From Leisingera thetidis (GTDB taxonomy: Bacteria; Pseudomonadota; Alphaproteobacteria; Rhodobacterales; Rhodobacteraceae), in assembly GCF_025857195.1 (NCBI RefSeq), contig NZ_CP109791.1:1-64000 (forward strand): a DNA stretch of 64,000 nt, read 5' to 3'. The position numbers were made by a program, and so were the translations under genes. Positions 25,455-34,180 of the stretch are shown here, in pieces (positions within the stretch are counted from its first letter, which is position 1; each line of letters opens with the position of its first letter). The notes below the pieces were generated by a model. The model made no database searches. It had not been told where the DNA came from and saw only the letters and a program-made list of their open reading frames with translations.

Positions 25455-28319
25455 GTGGCAGGCAATGCGTTTCCGGACCCGGTCTTTTCGAAACTCAAAA
25501 CCCGGCAGTATACAGGCAGCCAGGACGATCTGATCAGCATCGATCACAAGAACAGCCTGGCGCAGAAAGCGGCGACGGTGTCGCTGAGTTTCTCGCTGGA
25601 CCGGCTGCCGGGCGAGAGTGCGCTGGTCTCCAAGGACGGCAGCGGCGCCGGCAATGGCGATTTCACGCTTTGGGTCAAGGATGGCACCCTGGTGCTGACC
25701 CAGTCCGGCGGCGGCGAAACGGAATATCTCAAGGTTCCGGATCTGGTGTTGTCGGCGCAGCAGACCTATCACATCTCGGTCAGCTTCGGCAAAGACGGGC
25801 TGATGATCTGGCTGGACGGCGCGCTGGCGGCGGCCGCGCCGGAGTTCAAGCAGGGCCTGGCGCAGAACGGCAATGCGCTGGTGGTCGGCGGCAGCCGGGC
25901 CTGGCGCGGCGATCAGGACGACGACGCGCATTCGCTGTTCAAGGGCACCATCGGCGATGTCCGCGTGTTCGACCGCCAGCTGGGCGAAAAGGCGCAGCTG
26001 GCGCTGGCGGCGGAGTCGGCGGCAGGCCCGGCGGCGGCGGCCGGGATGGCGGCGGCGATGGAGGATCTGGCGCCGGCATTCGGCCAGCTGCATGGTGCCA
26101 GCGAGACCTTCCTGGATATTCTTGCGGACTACGGCGTCAGCCAGCACGGCCACCTGGACCGCAGCCTCAACATGATCTCCCGCAACGGCCGCGACCATGA
26201 GATTACCGGCACCGGCGGCGATGACGGCATCGATGCGGGCGGCGGCAACGACAGGATCAGCGGCGTCGGCGGCGCCGACGTGCTGCAGGGCAATTACGGC
26301 AACGACACGCTGCTGGGCGGCAAAGGGAACGATGTGCTGGACGGCGGCCACGGCGAGGACACGCTGAAGGGCGGCAACGGCAACGACCTGCTGATCAGCC
26401 GGGCGGACGGGCGCGAGGGCGCCATCGCCTATGACCCCGGCCGCGACGAGGGCGACCCCGGGAACGAGCTGACCGACGGCAAGCTCTACCCGGACCAGCC
26501 GGTGCCGGGCGATGATCTTCTGATTGGCGGCAAGGGTGCGGATATCTTTTATTTCCAGACGCTTATCAATGCCAAGGAGCGCTATATCGAGAAGCACACC
26601 CGCGACGACGGCACCATCAACTGGCACGGGGTTGCGGGCGAAAACGACAAGCTGCACGATCATTGGGTCGACGTCATGGGCCGCGACGTGGTGCAGGATT
26701 TCAGCCGCGCCGAGGGCGACCGCATCGTCATCGAGGGCCACACCACGGAGATCGCCTCGATCACCTATGGCGACCGCAACGGCGACGGGGTGATGGACCA
26801 TTCGGTGATTGCGCTCTATTCCGACCAGGGCGCAAACGGCGGCGCCCACAATGATGATCTGCTGGGCAGGATCACCGTCTACGGCGATCTGGTGAAGCGG
26901 TCCGACATCGAGCACACCTCGGCGCCGGCCTATGGCATCATCAAGAGCATCGGCGATTTGGACGAGGCCCTGGCCCCTGCGCATGCCGCCGAGAACTCCG
27001 GCAAGATCAAAATCCCGGGCTCTGCGCTGCACAAGGCCGGCAGCCTGACCCTTGCGGCGGCGGAGAGCCCGGTTTTTGCGGTGACCGGCAGCCATGACTT
27101 CAGGGCTGAGGACCGCTCGGCCTATGTGTTCGATCACGGCAAGGCGCTGAAGCTGTCCAGCGGCACCATTGCCTTCCGCTTTGCGGCCGACAGCCTGTCC
27201 AGCTACCAGAGCCTGCTGTCCAAGGACGCCTCGGACTATGGCAGCGGCGGGCATCTGTCGGTCTATCTGGATGAGACCGGCAAGCTGATCGTGCGCCTGC
27301 AGGACAGCGAAGCCTCGCATTACTTCACCGCCGCAAACGCGGTGGAAGCCGGCAAGGCGTATGATTTCAGCCTGAATTTCGGCAGCGGCGGCGTCGAGAT
27401 CTACCTCAACGGGGCCAGGATTGCCTATGAGACCGGACTGGATTTCGACTGGACCAGCAACCGCGAGGCGCTGATCGCCGGTGCGTCGGGGTGGAGCAGC
27501 ACGCCCGGCAGCACGGACAGGATCCACAGCTATTTCGATGGCACCATCAGCGATCTTGCGGTTTACCGCGAGGTGCTGACGGGGGAAGAGGTTTTCGGCA
27601 GCGGACCCCGCAGCGACCACGCCTATTTCGGTGGCCGGATCGACAGCTTCGAATTCAGCAGAAGCGGCGGCGCCATCGACGTCAGGAAGGACGGAACCAC
27701 GGTCACGCTGGGCGCGGAGGACACGTTTGCCGCGTTCCGCGATGTCACCGTGCGGGCCATGGACATGCAGTTCGGATCCAAGGACGAGGATGAACTGCGC
27801 GGCGCCGACGGGGCGGATGTTCTGATCGGCAAAAGCGGCGATGACCGGTTGCTGGGCTATGGCAACGATGACCTGCTGCGCGGCGGCAACGGCAAGGACA
27901 GCCTTTATGGCGGCGAAGGATCCGACACGCTGTCCGGCCAGAACGATCACGACGTGCTCGCCGGCGGCAGCGGCCTGGACTACCTGTTCGGCGGTGACGG
28001 GAATGACACGATTTACGGCGAAGGCGGCAAGGATTGGCTGTATGGCGGCCTTGGAGATGACCGGCTGCAGGGACACAGCTGGAACAGCTCCGGCACCGGC
28101 AGCAAGGACCGCGCGGTCTTTGACGGCAATTTCGAGGACTACAGCTTTGAAAGCTACACCTATTTCGATTCCAACCGCGGCGCGGACATCACCCGGCTGA
28201 CGGTGACGGATGCCGCCAGCGGCGGCGCCGACGGTTATTATGAAGGCCGCGACCAGCTGCTGGATATCGATCTGGTTGTGTTTGCCGACCGGACGGTGGC
28301 CTTTGACGACCTGATCTAG
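25455..28319 (+). CDS. Large secreted LamG/RTX calcium-binding protein
   Basis: The 954-residue protein has no N-terminal signal and carries glycine-aspartate nonapeptides (GGxGxDxUx), the mark of type I-secreted RTX proteins that fold with calcium outside the cell. Order: LamG/concanavalin-like domain (about 5-180), RTX block (about 252-318), linker with further acidic repeats, second LamG domain (about 540-715), second RTX block (about 776-873) and a C-terminal secretion region ending in DDLI. A GTG at 25455, 10 nt after AGGAG, is preferred to an upstream ATG lacking a ribosome site. LamG domains suggest binding of carbohydrate or cell surface. No type I secretion genes are adjacent, so the exporter must be elsewhere. 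Confidence 0.82.
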   Translation: MAGNAFPDPVFSKLKTRQYTGSQDDLISIDHKNSLAQKAATVSLSFSLDRLPGESALVSKDGSGAGNGDFTLWVKDGTLVLTQSGGGETEYLKVPDLVLSAQQTYHISVSFGKDGLMIWLDGALAAAAPEFKQGLAQNGNALVVGGSRAWRGDQDDDAHSLFKGTIGDVRVFDRQLGEKAQLALAAESAAGPAAAAGMAAAMEDLAPAFGQLHGASETFLDILADYGVSQHGHLDRSLNMISRNGRDHEITGTGGDDGIDAGGGNDRISGVGGADVLQGNYGNDTLLGGKGNDVLDGGHGEDTLKGGNGNDLLISRADGREGAIAYDPGRDEGDPGNELTDGKLYPDQPVPGDDLLIGGKGADIFYFQTLINAKERYIEKHTRDDGTINWHGVAGENDKLHDHWVDVMGRDVVQDFSRAEGDRIVIEGHTTEIASITYGDRNGDGVMDHSVIALYSDQGANGGAHNDDLLGRITVYGDLVKRSDIEHTSAPAYGIIKSIGDLDEALAPAHAAENSGKIKIPGSALHKAGSLTLAAAESPVFAVTGSHDFRAEDRSAYVFDHGKALKLSSGTIAFRFAADSLSSYQSLLSKDASDYGSGGHLSVYLDETGKLIVRLQDSEASHYFTAANAVEAGKAYDFSLNFGSGGVEIYLNGARIAYETGLDFDWTSNREALIAGASGWSSTPGSTDRIHSYFDGTISDLAVYREVLTGEEVFGSGPRSDHAYFGGRIDSFEFSRSGGAIDVRKDGTTVTLGAEDTFAAFRDVTVRAMDMQFGSKDEDELRGADGADVLIGKSGDDRLLGYGNDDLLRGGNGKDSLYGGEGSDTLSGQNDHDVLAGGSGLDYLFGGDGNDTIYGEGGKDWLYGGLGDDRLQGHSWNSSGTGSKDRAVFDGNFEDYSFESYTYFDSNRGADITRLTVTDAASGGADGYYEGRDQLLDIDLVVFADRTVAFDDLI

Positions 28320-28335
28320 ACGCCCGAGGGCACAC

Positions 28336-28380
28336 ACCGCTCAGGCCCCCGGACCCCAGGGACCCGGGGGCCTGAGCGGT
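28336..28380. terminator. Very long perfect hairpin after the RTX gene
   Basis: ACCGCTCAGGCCCCCGG (28336-28352) is exactly complementary to CCGGGGGCCTGAGCGGT (28364-28380) across an 11-nt loop. The 17-bp stem lies 17 bp after the RTX stop. It lacks a clean T run, but its strength and place argue for a 3'-end or terminator element. Confidence 0.65.
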
Positions 28381-28460
28381 GCCGCCTTCTTTGCGAGGCT
28401 TCCGCTGTCCCGGGCTGCTTTGCGGCCTCCGGGGGCCTGACGCTGCGGAAACGCACGGAT

Positions 28461-28476
28461 TGTGATCTTGTTCACA
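28461..28476. promoter_or_regulatory. CRP-type binding site
   Basis: TGTGATCTTGTTCACA matches the TGTGA-N6-TCACA consensus of CRP-family regulators perfectly. It lies 186 bp upstream of the RND adaptor gene, in a 342-bp gene-free gap (28320-28661) that otherwise holds the RTX hairpin and a GC-rich inverted repeat near 28581-28597. Confidence 0.6.
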
Positions 28477-28661
28477 GGAAAACCCGGATTAGTGCCCTAT
28501 ATGCGGCAAATTCCCGGCGGCCGCCCTTGGCACGGGGAAACTGGCCGCTAACACTGCCCGGCGGTGCGGCCTGCAGCGCGGCCCCCCTTGCGGGGGCTGC
28601 AGCGCCGGGCAGCAGGCTATCGAGCGGGATGGCGGGAATCCGTCCGGAAGGAGTGACATTG

Positions 28662-29702
28662 ATGCGCTGGAACAGAACTCTTGCCCTGGTCTGGGGGCTG
28701 TGCGCCCTGCCGCTGGCCGCCGCCGCCGGGGAGGTGCTGAAACCCGTCAAGCTGCTGCAGACGTCGTCGCAGACGCTGCTGCTGAAGCGGCAGTTCTTCG
28801 GCCAGGTCGCGGCCAAGCAGACCGTTGACCTGGCGTTCCAGGTCGGCGGCCAGATCCTGAAATTCCCGGTCACCGAAGGCGGCACCGTTGCCAAGGGCGG
28901 GCTGATTGCCGAACTGGACCTGGAGCGGTTCGAGCTGCAGCTGGAGCAGGCCCGGCTGCGCAAGGCACAGGCCGACCGCACGGTGGTGCGGCTGGAAAAG
29001 CTGAGCGGCACCGTCAGCCAGGTGTCGATCGATGATGCCGAAACCGAGGCCGGGCTGGCCCGGGTCGCCCTGCGCGATGCCGAGTACGAGCTGGAGCACG
29101 CGACGCTGGCGGCGCCGTTCGAGGCGCTGGTGTCCAGCCGCGAGGTGGAGCAGTTCACCACGGTCAGCGCCGGCACGCCGATCGTGCGGCTGCACGACAT
29201 GTCCGAGCTGCATATCGAGGTCGATGTGCCGGAGGTTCTGTTCCAGCAGGCGGATCGGAGCGACGCGCTGACAATTGCCGCAATCTTTCCCGGGCTGGAT
29301 ACCGAATATCCGATGGAAGTCCTGGAGTTCGATGCCGAGGCCAGCAGCGTGGGGCAGACCTACCGGGTGACCTTCCGGCTGTCGCCGCCCCGGGACCGGC
29401 AGATCCTGCCGGGCGCCTCGGCCACGGTGAATGTCAGCGTCGACACCGGCGATGCCGCGATCCGGGTGCCCGGCACCGCGCTGGCCGCGTCGCCCGACGG
29501 CCGGACCGGGGTGATGGTGTTTGCGCCTGCCGGAGCCGATGAGGGCACCGTCACCTGGACCGAAGTCAAGGCCGAGGCCACCCAGAACGGCGATTTCCGG
29601 ATTGCCGGCGGCCTCAGCGGCGGCGAGGAGATCGTGCTGACCGGCGGCGCCGCGCTGAAGGACGGCCAGCAGGTCCGCCGCTTCACCGGTTTCGGCAACT
29701 GA
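28662..29702 (+). CDS. RND efflux periplasmic adaptor (membrane fusion protein)
   Basis: The 346-residue adaptor links an inner-membrane RND pump to an outer-membrane channel. It has a signal peptide (about 1-21), lipoyl-like halves on either side of a coiled coil (roughly 75-165), and a beta-barrel and C-terminal domain. The ATG at 28662 has AAGGAG 8 nt upstream; earlier in-frame starts lie in noncoding GC-rich sequence. The pump gene follows after 10 bp. No outer-membrane factor gene is present nearby. The substrate is unknown. Confidence 0.88.
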   Translation: MRWNRTLALVWGLCALPLAAAAGEVLKPVKLLQTSSQTLLLKRQFFGQVAAKQTVDLAFQVGGQILKFPVTEGGTVAKGGLIAELDLERFELQLEQARLRKAQADRTVVRLEKLSGTVSQVSIDDAETEAGLARVALRDAEYELEHATLAAPFEALVSSREVEQFTTVSAGTPIVRLHDMSELHIEVDVPEVLFQQADRSDALTIAAIFPGLDTEYPMEVLEFDAEASSVGQTYRVTFRLSPPRDRQILPGASATVNVSVDTGDAAIRVPGTALAASPDGRTGVMVFAPAGADEGTVTWTEVKAEATQNGDFRIAGGLSGGEEIVLTGGAALKDGQQVRRFTGFGN

Positions 29703-29712
29703 GGACGGGCGG

Positions 29713-32700
29713 ATGGACATTGCACGCGGGTCGATCAACCGGCCGCTTTACACCTGGCTCATCATGCTGGCCGCCCTGTTCGGCGGCATCTGGGGCTTTT
29801 TGAACCTGGGCCGCCTGGAAGATCCGGCCTTCACCATCAAATCCGCGGTCATCGCGACCCAGTACCCCGGCGCCAGCAGCGCCCAGGTGGCGCTGGAAGT
29901 GTCCGAGCCGCTGGAGTCCGCAATCCAGAAGATGGGCGAGGTGAAGCTGATCACCTCGGTCAACCGCCCCGGCCAGTCGCTGATCGAGGTGGAGATGCAG
30001 GACATCTATGACGGCAGCGAACTGCCCGGGATCTGGACCAAGCTGCGCGCGGAAATCCGCGATGCCGCCCGGTCCCTGCCCGACGGGGTCAGCGAGCCTT
30101 ATGTGAATGACGGCTTCGGCGATGTGTTCGGCCTGTTCTATGCGGTGACTGCCGAAGGTTTCAGCGATGCCGAGAAACACGAGCTGGCGACCTTCCTGCG
30201 GCGCGAGCTGCTGACGGTGGACGGGGTGGCCGATGTGGAGATTGCCGCGCTGCCGGACGAGGCGGTGTTTGTCGAGCCGAAGATGGCGGTTGCGGTCAAT
30301 CAGAACATACCGATCGAAGCAATCAGCAACGCTCTGGCCACGGCGAACTCGGTCCGCCCGGCGGGCAGCCTGGATGCGGGCCCCGCCGAGACCCGGCTGC
30401 GCCCGCCGGAAGGGTCGGACTCGGTGAGCGAGATTGCGGGCCTTACCATCGGCTCGCAGGGCGAGGTGGTCAATGTGATCGACATGGCCGACGTCCACCG
30501 CGGCCGGATCAGCGATCCGGACCTGCTGATCCGTTTTGACGGGGTCGAGGCCTTTACCCTGGGCATTGCCGGGCTGGCCACCGAGAACATCGTCGAAGTG
30601 GGCAAGAACGTCGACGCCAAGCTGGCGGCGCTGGACAGCCGGATCCCCTATGGGGTGGCGCTGAAGCCGATCTATCAGCAGCATGTGGTGGTGGAGCAGG
30701 CCTCCAACGATTTCCTGGTCAACCTGGCGATGTCGGTCAGCATCGTGGTGGTGGTGCTGGCGCTGTTCATGGGCTGGCGCGCTGCCATTGTGGTCGGCTC
30801 CACCCTGCTGCTGACGGTGGTCGGCACGCTGTTCTTCATGAACCTGTTCTCGATCGAGATGGAGCGGATTTCGCTGGGCGCGCTGATCATCGCGATGGGG
30901 ATGCTGGTGGACAATGCCATCGTCGTCGCCGAGGGGATGCAGATCGCCATGCTGCGCGGCAAGACCTCGCGCGAGGCGGCGCATGATGCGGCCTCGAAGA
31001 CCCAGATCCCGCTGCTGGGCGCCACGGTGATCGGCATCATGGCCTTTGCCGGCATCGGCCTCAGCCCCGATTCCGCGGGCGAGTTCCTGTTCTCGCTGTT
31101 TGCGGTGATCGCGATCTCGCTGCTGCTGAGCTGGCTGCTGGCGCTGACCGCAACGCCGCTGCTGGGGCATTACTTCTTCAAGCAGGGCAAGGCAGGCGGC
31201 AGCGAGGCCTATGGCGGCCTGCTGTTCCGCACCTATGGCACCATCCTGGGATGGGCGCTGAAGCTGCGCTGGCTGGTGGTGGCCGGGCTGGCGGCCATCA
31301 CCGTGGTCTGCTTCATCGGCTTCGGGCAGGTGAAGCAGCAGTTCTTCCCGAATTCCAACACGCCGCTGTTCTTTGTCCACTACAAGCTGCCACAGGGCAC
31401 CGCGATCCAGACCACCTCCGCGCATCTGAAGGTGTTCGAGGACTGGCTGGCCGCGCGTGAGGACGTGGTCTCGGTTGCCTCCTTCGCCGGCCAGGGCGCC
31501 ACCCGGTTCATGCTGACCTACTCGGCCGAGAAGCCGAACCCCAGCTACGGGCATCTGATCATCCGCACCGAAACCCTGGATGCGATCCCGCCGCTGCAGG
31601 CGGATCTGGAGGCCTTCGGCCAGGCGCAGTTTCCCGAGGGCGAGTTCCGCACCAAGCGGCTGGTGTTCGGACCCGGCGGCGGCGACCCGATCCAGGTGCG
31701 CTTCTCGGGCCCCGACCCGCGCGTCCTGCGCCGGCTGGGCGAGGACGCGATCCGGCGGCTGGAAGCGGCCTCGCCCGACATCCTGACCGCCCGCCACGAC
31801 TGGCGCGAGCAGGAAGCGGTGCTGAAACCGGTCTATGCCACCGACCGGGCGCAAACCGCGGGCGTGACGCGGGAGAACATCGCCGATGCGCTGCAGTTCT
31901 CCACCGACGGCCTGCAGATGGGCGTGTTCCGGGAGCGCGACCGGCAGATCCCGATCATCGTGCGCCGGGCGCCGCAGGAGCCCTACAACTTTTACGACCA
32001 GGTGGTGTTCTCCGGCGCGTCGGGCAAATTCGTGCCGCTGGAGCAGATGGTCGACGGCGTTGACGTGGTGGTCGAGAACACCCTGGTGCACCGGCGCGAC
32101 CGGGTGCCGACGCTGACCGTCGGCGCCGACATCCCGCCGGAGATGACCGCCGCCTCCGTCTTTGCCGAGGTGCGAGAGACCATCGAGGCGATGGAGATCC
32201 CGCCCGGCTACATGATGGAATGGGGCGGCGAGCATGAGGATTCCGGCGATGCCAACGAGTCCCTGGGCAGGCAGCTGCCGGTCACCCTGCTGATCATGGT
32301 GCTGATCTCGGTGCTGCTGTTCAACGCGCTGCGCCAGCCGGTGATCATCTGGCTCTTGGTGCCGATGTCGGTCAATGGCGTGGTGATCGGGCTTCTGGGC
32401 ACCGGCCTGCCCTTTACCTTCACGGCGCTATTGGGGCTGCTGAGCCTGTCGGGGATGCTGATCAAGAACGGCATCGTGCTGGTCGAGGAGATCGATCTGG
32501 TGCGCGGGGCCGGCAGGCCGCTGCGCGAGGCGATCGTCGAAGCCTCGGTCTCGCGTCTGCGCCCTGTCATGCTGGCGGCGGTGACCACGATCCTCGGCAT
32601 GGCGCCATTGCTGACCGATGCCTTCTTTGTGTCGATGGCGGTCACCATCATGGGCGGGCTGGCCTTTGCCACGGTGCTGACGCTGGTGGCGGCGCCGGTT

Positions 32701-32754
32701 TTCTACCTGATCTTCTTCCGCCGGGCGGAGACCCGGGAACTGGCCGCGGCCTGA
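29713..32754 (+). CDS. RND (HAE1-type) efflux pump
   Basis: The 1013-residue protein is a full-length resistance-nodulation-division transporter with a transmembrane helix at about 12-32, a large periplasmic loop, a helix bundle including the GALIIAMGMLVDNAIVVAEG segment with the proton-relay aspartate, a second periplasmic loop and a second bundle. It is probably a proton-driven exporter of hydrophobic compounds. It follows its adaptor by 10 bp. A strong bidirectional terminator (32777-32804) separates it from the convergent MarR gene. Confidence 0.92.
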   Translation: MDIARGSINRPLYTWLIMLAALFGGIWGFLNLGRLEDPAFTIKSAVIATQYPGASSAQVALEVSEPLESAIQKMGEVKLITSVNRPGQSLIEVEMQDIYDGSELPGIWTKLRAEIRDAARSLPDGVSEPYVNDGFGDVFGLFYAVTAEGFSDAEKHELATFLRRELLTVDGVADVEIAALPDEAVFVEPKMAVAVNQNIPIEAISNALATANSVRPAGSLDAGPAETRLRPPEGSDSVSEIAGLTIGSQGEVVNVIDMADVHRGRISDPDLLIRFDGVEAFTLGIAGLATENIVEVGKNVDAKLAALDSRIPYGVALKPIYQQHVVVEQASNDFLVNLAMSVSIVVVVLALFMGWRAAIVVGSTLLLTVVGTLFFMNLFSIEMERISLGALIIAMGMLVDNAIVVAEGMQIAMLRGKTSREAAHDAASKTQIPLLGATVIGIMAFAGIGLSPDSAGEFLFSLFAVIAISLLLSWLLALTATPLLGHYFFKQGKAGGSEAYGGLLFRTYGTILGWALKLRWLVVAGLAAITVVCFIGFGQVKQQFFPNSNTPLFFVHYKLPQGTAIQTTSAHLKVFEDWLAAREDVVSVASFAGQGATRFMLTYSAEKPNPSYGHLIIRTETLDAIPPLQADLEAFGQAQFPEGEFRTKRLVFGPGGGDPIQVRFSGPDPRVLRRLGEDAIRRLEAASPDILTARHDWREQEAVLKPVYATDRAQTAGVTRENIADALQFSTDGLQMGVFRERDRQIPIIVRRAPQEPYNFYDQVVFSGASGKFVPLEQMVDGVDVVVENTLVHRRDRVPTLTVGADIPPEMTAASVFAEVRETIEAMEIPPGYMMEWGGEHEDSGDANESLGRQLPVTLLIMVLISVLLFNALRQPVIIWLLVPMSVNGVVIGLLGTGLPFTFTALLGLLSLSGMLIKNGIVLVEEIDLVRGAGRPLREAIVEASVSRLRPVMLAAVTTILGMAPLLTDAFFVSMAVTIMGGLAFATVLTLVAAPVFYLIFFRRAETRELAAA

Positions 32755-32776
32755 CCTGGCCCCTGCCCGGCCTGCC

Positions 32777-32804
32777 AAAGCCCCGGCGGTTCCGCCGGGG
32801 CTTT
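32777..32804. terminator. Bidirectional terminator between RND pump and marR
   Basis: AAAGCCCCGGCGG (32777-32789) and CCGCCGGGGCTTT (32792-32804) form a perfect 13-bp stem with a 2-nt loop. The A/T ends serve both converging genes. Confidence 0.85.
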
Positions 32805-32875
32805 GCCTTGCCTGCCGCTGCGCTGCGGCTGCCCCTTGCGCCGCAGGAAGACCCGCGCTGCCCGGTCTGCGCGCG

Positions 32876-33352
32876 CTATCCCGGCTGCCGGAAGTCACCG
32901 GAATCCAGCACCGGGGCCGCATCCAGGTCCTCGGCGTCCAGCATGGCGGCGACACGTTCCAGCGAGGCCACAAGCAGCGCCTGCTCCCAGTCCTCCAATG
33001 CCTGGAACTTGCGCACGTAGCGCTGCTGCAGCGGGTCCGGCGCGCCTTCGATTGTGCTGCGGCCCAGCCCGGTGACCACGATATTGGTCTGCCGCCGGTC
33101 GGTCTGCGATTTCTCCCGCACGGCCATGCCGCGGTTCACCAGCTTGTCCACCAGCGCCGTCACCGTCGCCTGCGAGACCCGCATCCGCTGCGAGATTTCC
33201 TTGGCCGTGGTCTGGCCGTTTTCAGCAACCACCTGCAGCACCCGGAACTGCACGGCGGTCAGGCCCGCGGATTGCGCCAGCTGGCGTCCGAACATTTCCG
33301 TGGCGCGCAGGATCTTGCGCAGGGCGATGAGGCTGCTGTCGATGCGGTCCAT
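32876..33352 (-). CDS. MarR family regulator, EctR-like
   Basis: The 158-residue winged-helix regulator has the recognition region ISQRMRVSQATVTALVDKL at about 54-72 followed by the wing with DRRQT. It is transcribed divergently from ectA, the position of EctR repressors of ectoine operons, so control of ectABC by osmotic signals is likely. The ATG at 33352 follows GGGAG; a TTG four codons upstream is less likely. The adjacent RND genes are convergent behind a terminator and are a less likely target. Confidence 0.87.
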   Translation of the reverse strand: MDRIDSSLIALRKILRATEMFGRQLAQSAGLTAVQFRVLQVVAENGQTTAKEISQRMRVSQATVTALVDKLVNRGMAVREKSQTDRRQTNIVVTGLGRSTIEGAPDPLQQRYVRKFQALEDWEQALLVASLERVAAMLDAEDLDAAPVLDSGDFRQPG

Positions 33353-33431
33353 GAATGCTCCCAACGGCTAAGGCTGGCGGAGTCTGACAGGGGTTGTGTC
33401 AGGTTTCAATCAGTCGAATGAAATAAAATTA

Positions 33432-33446
33432 TTTTGCCTTGCAAAA
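33432..33446. promoter_or_regulatory. Candidate EctR operator
   Basis: TTTTGC-CTT-GCAAAA is an inverted repeat in the AT-rich 235-bp region between marR and ectA; flanking ATTA and TAAT extend the symmetry. MarR dimers bind such sites, and it lies where it could cover the ectA promoter. Confidence 0.5.
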
Positions 33447-33587
33447 GTAATGTTTCGTCTCGGCTTCAGAAAATGTGGCGGTAAATCAGCGCTCTATGTG
33501 AAAAATGCGACATTTTGCTTCGCCTGTTGAAGTGAATCGGCCCCGGTGTTACTTAGTCATCCAAAGTAAATTGGAGGTACTCGGCAG

Positions 33588-34118
33588 ATGCGGCATGCGC
33601 TTGAGCTTTTCGAACAACCCTTCCCGGAGCTTCGCAAACCCGAAGCCAAGGATGGCGCAGAGATCTGGGAGCTGGTGCGGAGCTGCGCGCCGCTCGACGA
33701 GAATTCGATGTATTGCAACATGATCCAGTGCGATCATTTCCGCGATACCTGCGTGCTGGCGGAACTGGACGGCAAGACGGCCGGCTGGGTGTCCGGCTAT
33801 ATGCTGCCCTATGACCCTGAAACGCTGTTCGTGTGGCAGGTGGCCGTCTCGGAGGACGCCCGCGGCACCGGGCTTGGCTCGCTGATGCTGCGCGAACTGA
33901 TCCGGCGCGATGCCTGTGACGGCGTCAGGCGCCTGCAGACCACCATCACCAGCGGCAACGAGGCCTCCTGGTCGTTGTTCCGCCGGTTCGCCAGCTGGCA
34001 GCGCACCAAGCTGGAGGTGCAAGCCTATTACACCCAGGCGCTGCATTTCCGCGGGCATCACGAGACCGAGAACCTGGTCTCGATCAAGCTGCTGGAAGAG
34101 GCCAAGCGCGCCGCGTGA
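33588..34118 (+). CDS. ectA: Diaminobutyrate acetyltransferase EctA
   Basis: EctA acetylates L-2,4-diaminobutyrate at N-gamma, the second dedicated step to ectoine. The 176-residue GNAT-fold protein shows the acetyl-CoA loop EDARGTGLGSLML at about 89-101 and the EctA-specific CAPLDENSMYCN segment (32-43). GGAGG lies 10 nt before the ATG at 33588. It is first in the ectABC-ask operon. Confidence 0.95.
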   Translation: MRHALELFEQPFPELRKPEAKDGAEIWELVRSCAPLDENSMYCNMIQCDHFRDTCVLAELDGKTAGWVSGYMLPYDPETLFVWQVAVSEDARGTGLGSLMLRELIRRDACDGVRRLQTTITSGNEASWSLFRRFASWQRTKLEVQAYYTQALHFRGHHETENLVSIKLLEEAKRAA

Positions 34119-34180
34119 CCCCCATGTGGCGCCCGCCTCTGCTGAGCAGTCTTCTTCTTCCCCCAATCAAAGGTATCTTT

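Noticed and set aside
26210..28075. DNA tandem repeat or CRISPR-like array in the RTX gene
   Set aside because: The periodicity is at protein level (nonapeptides) with varied codons; there are no conserved repeats with unique spacers.
25113..28337. Very long minus-strand open frame through the RTX gene
   Set aside because: It mirrors the Gly-Asp repeats in another frame and has no recognisable domain; the plus strand has a ribosome site, LamG and RTX motifs.
29683..32235. Minus-strand open frame opposite the RND pump
   Set aside because: Antisense shadow of a conserved pump gene, with no start signals or domains.
33353..33587. Control of the RND pump by the adjacent MarR regulator
   Set aside because: The pump operon is convergent to marR behind a bidirectional terminator, whereas ectA is divergent with a candidate operator between.
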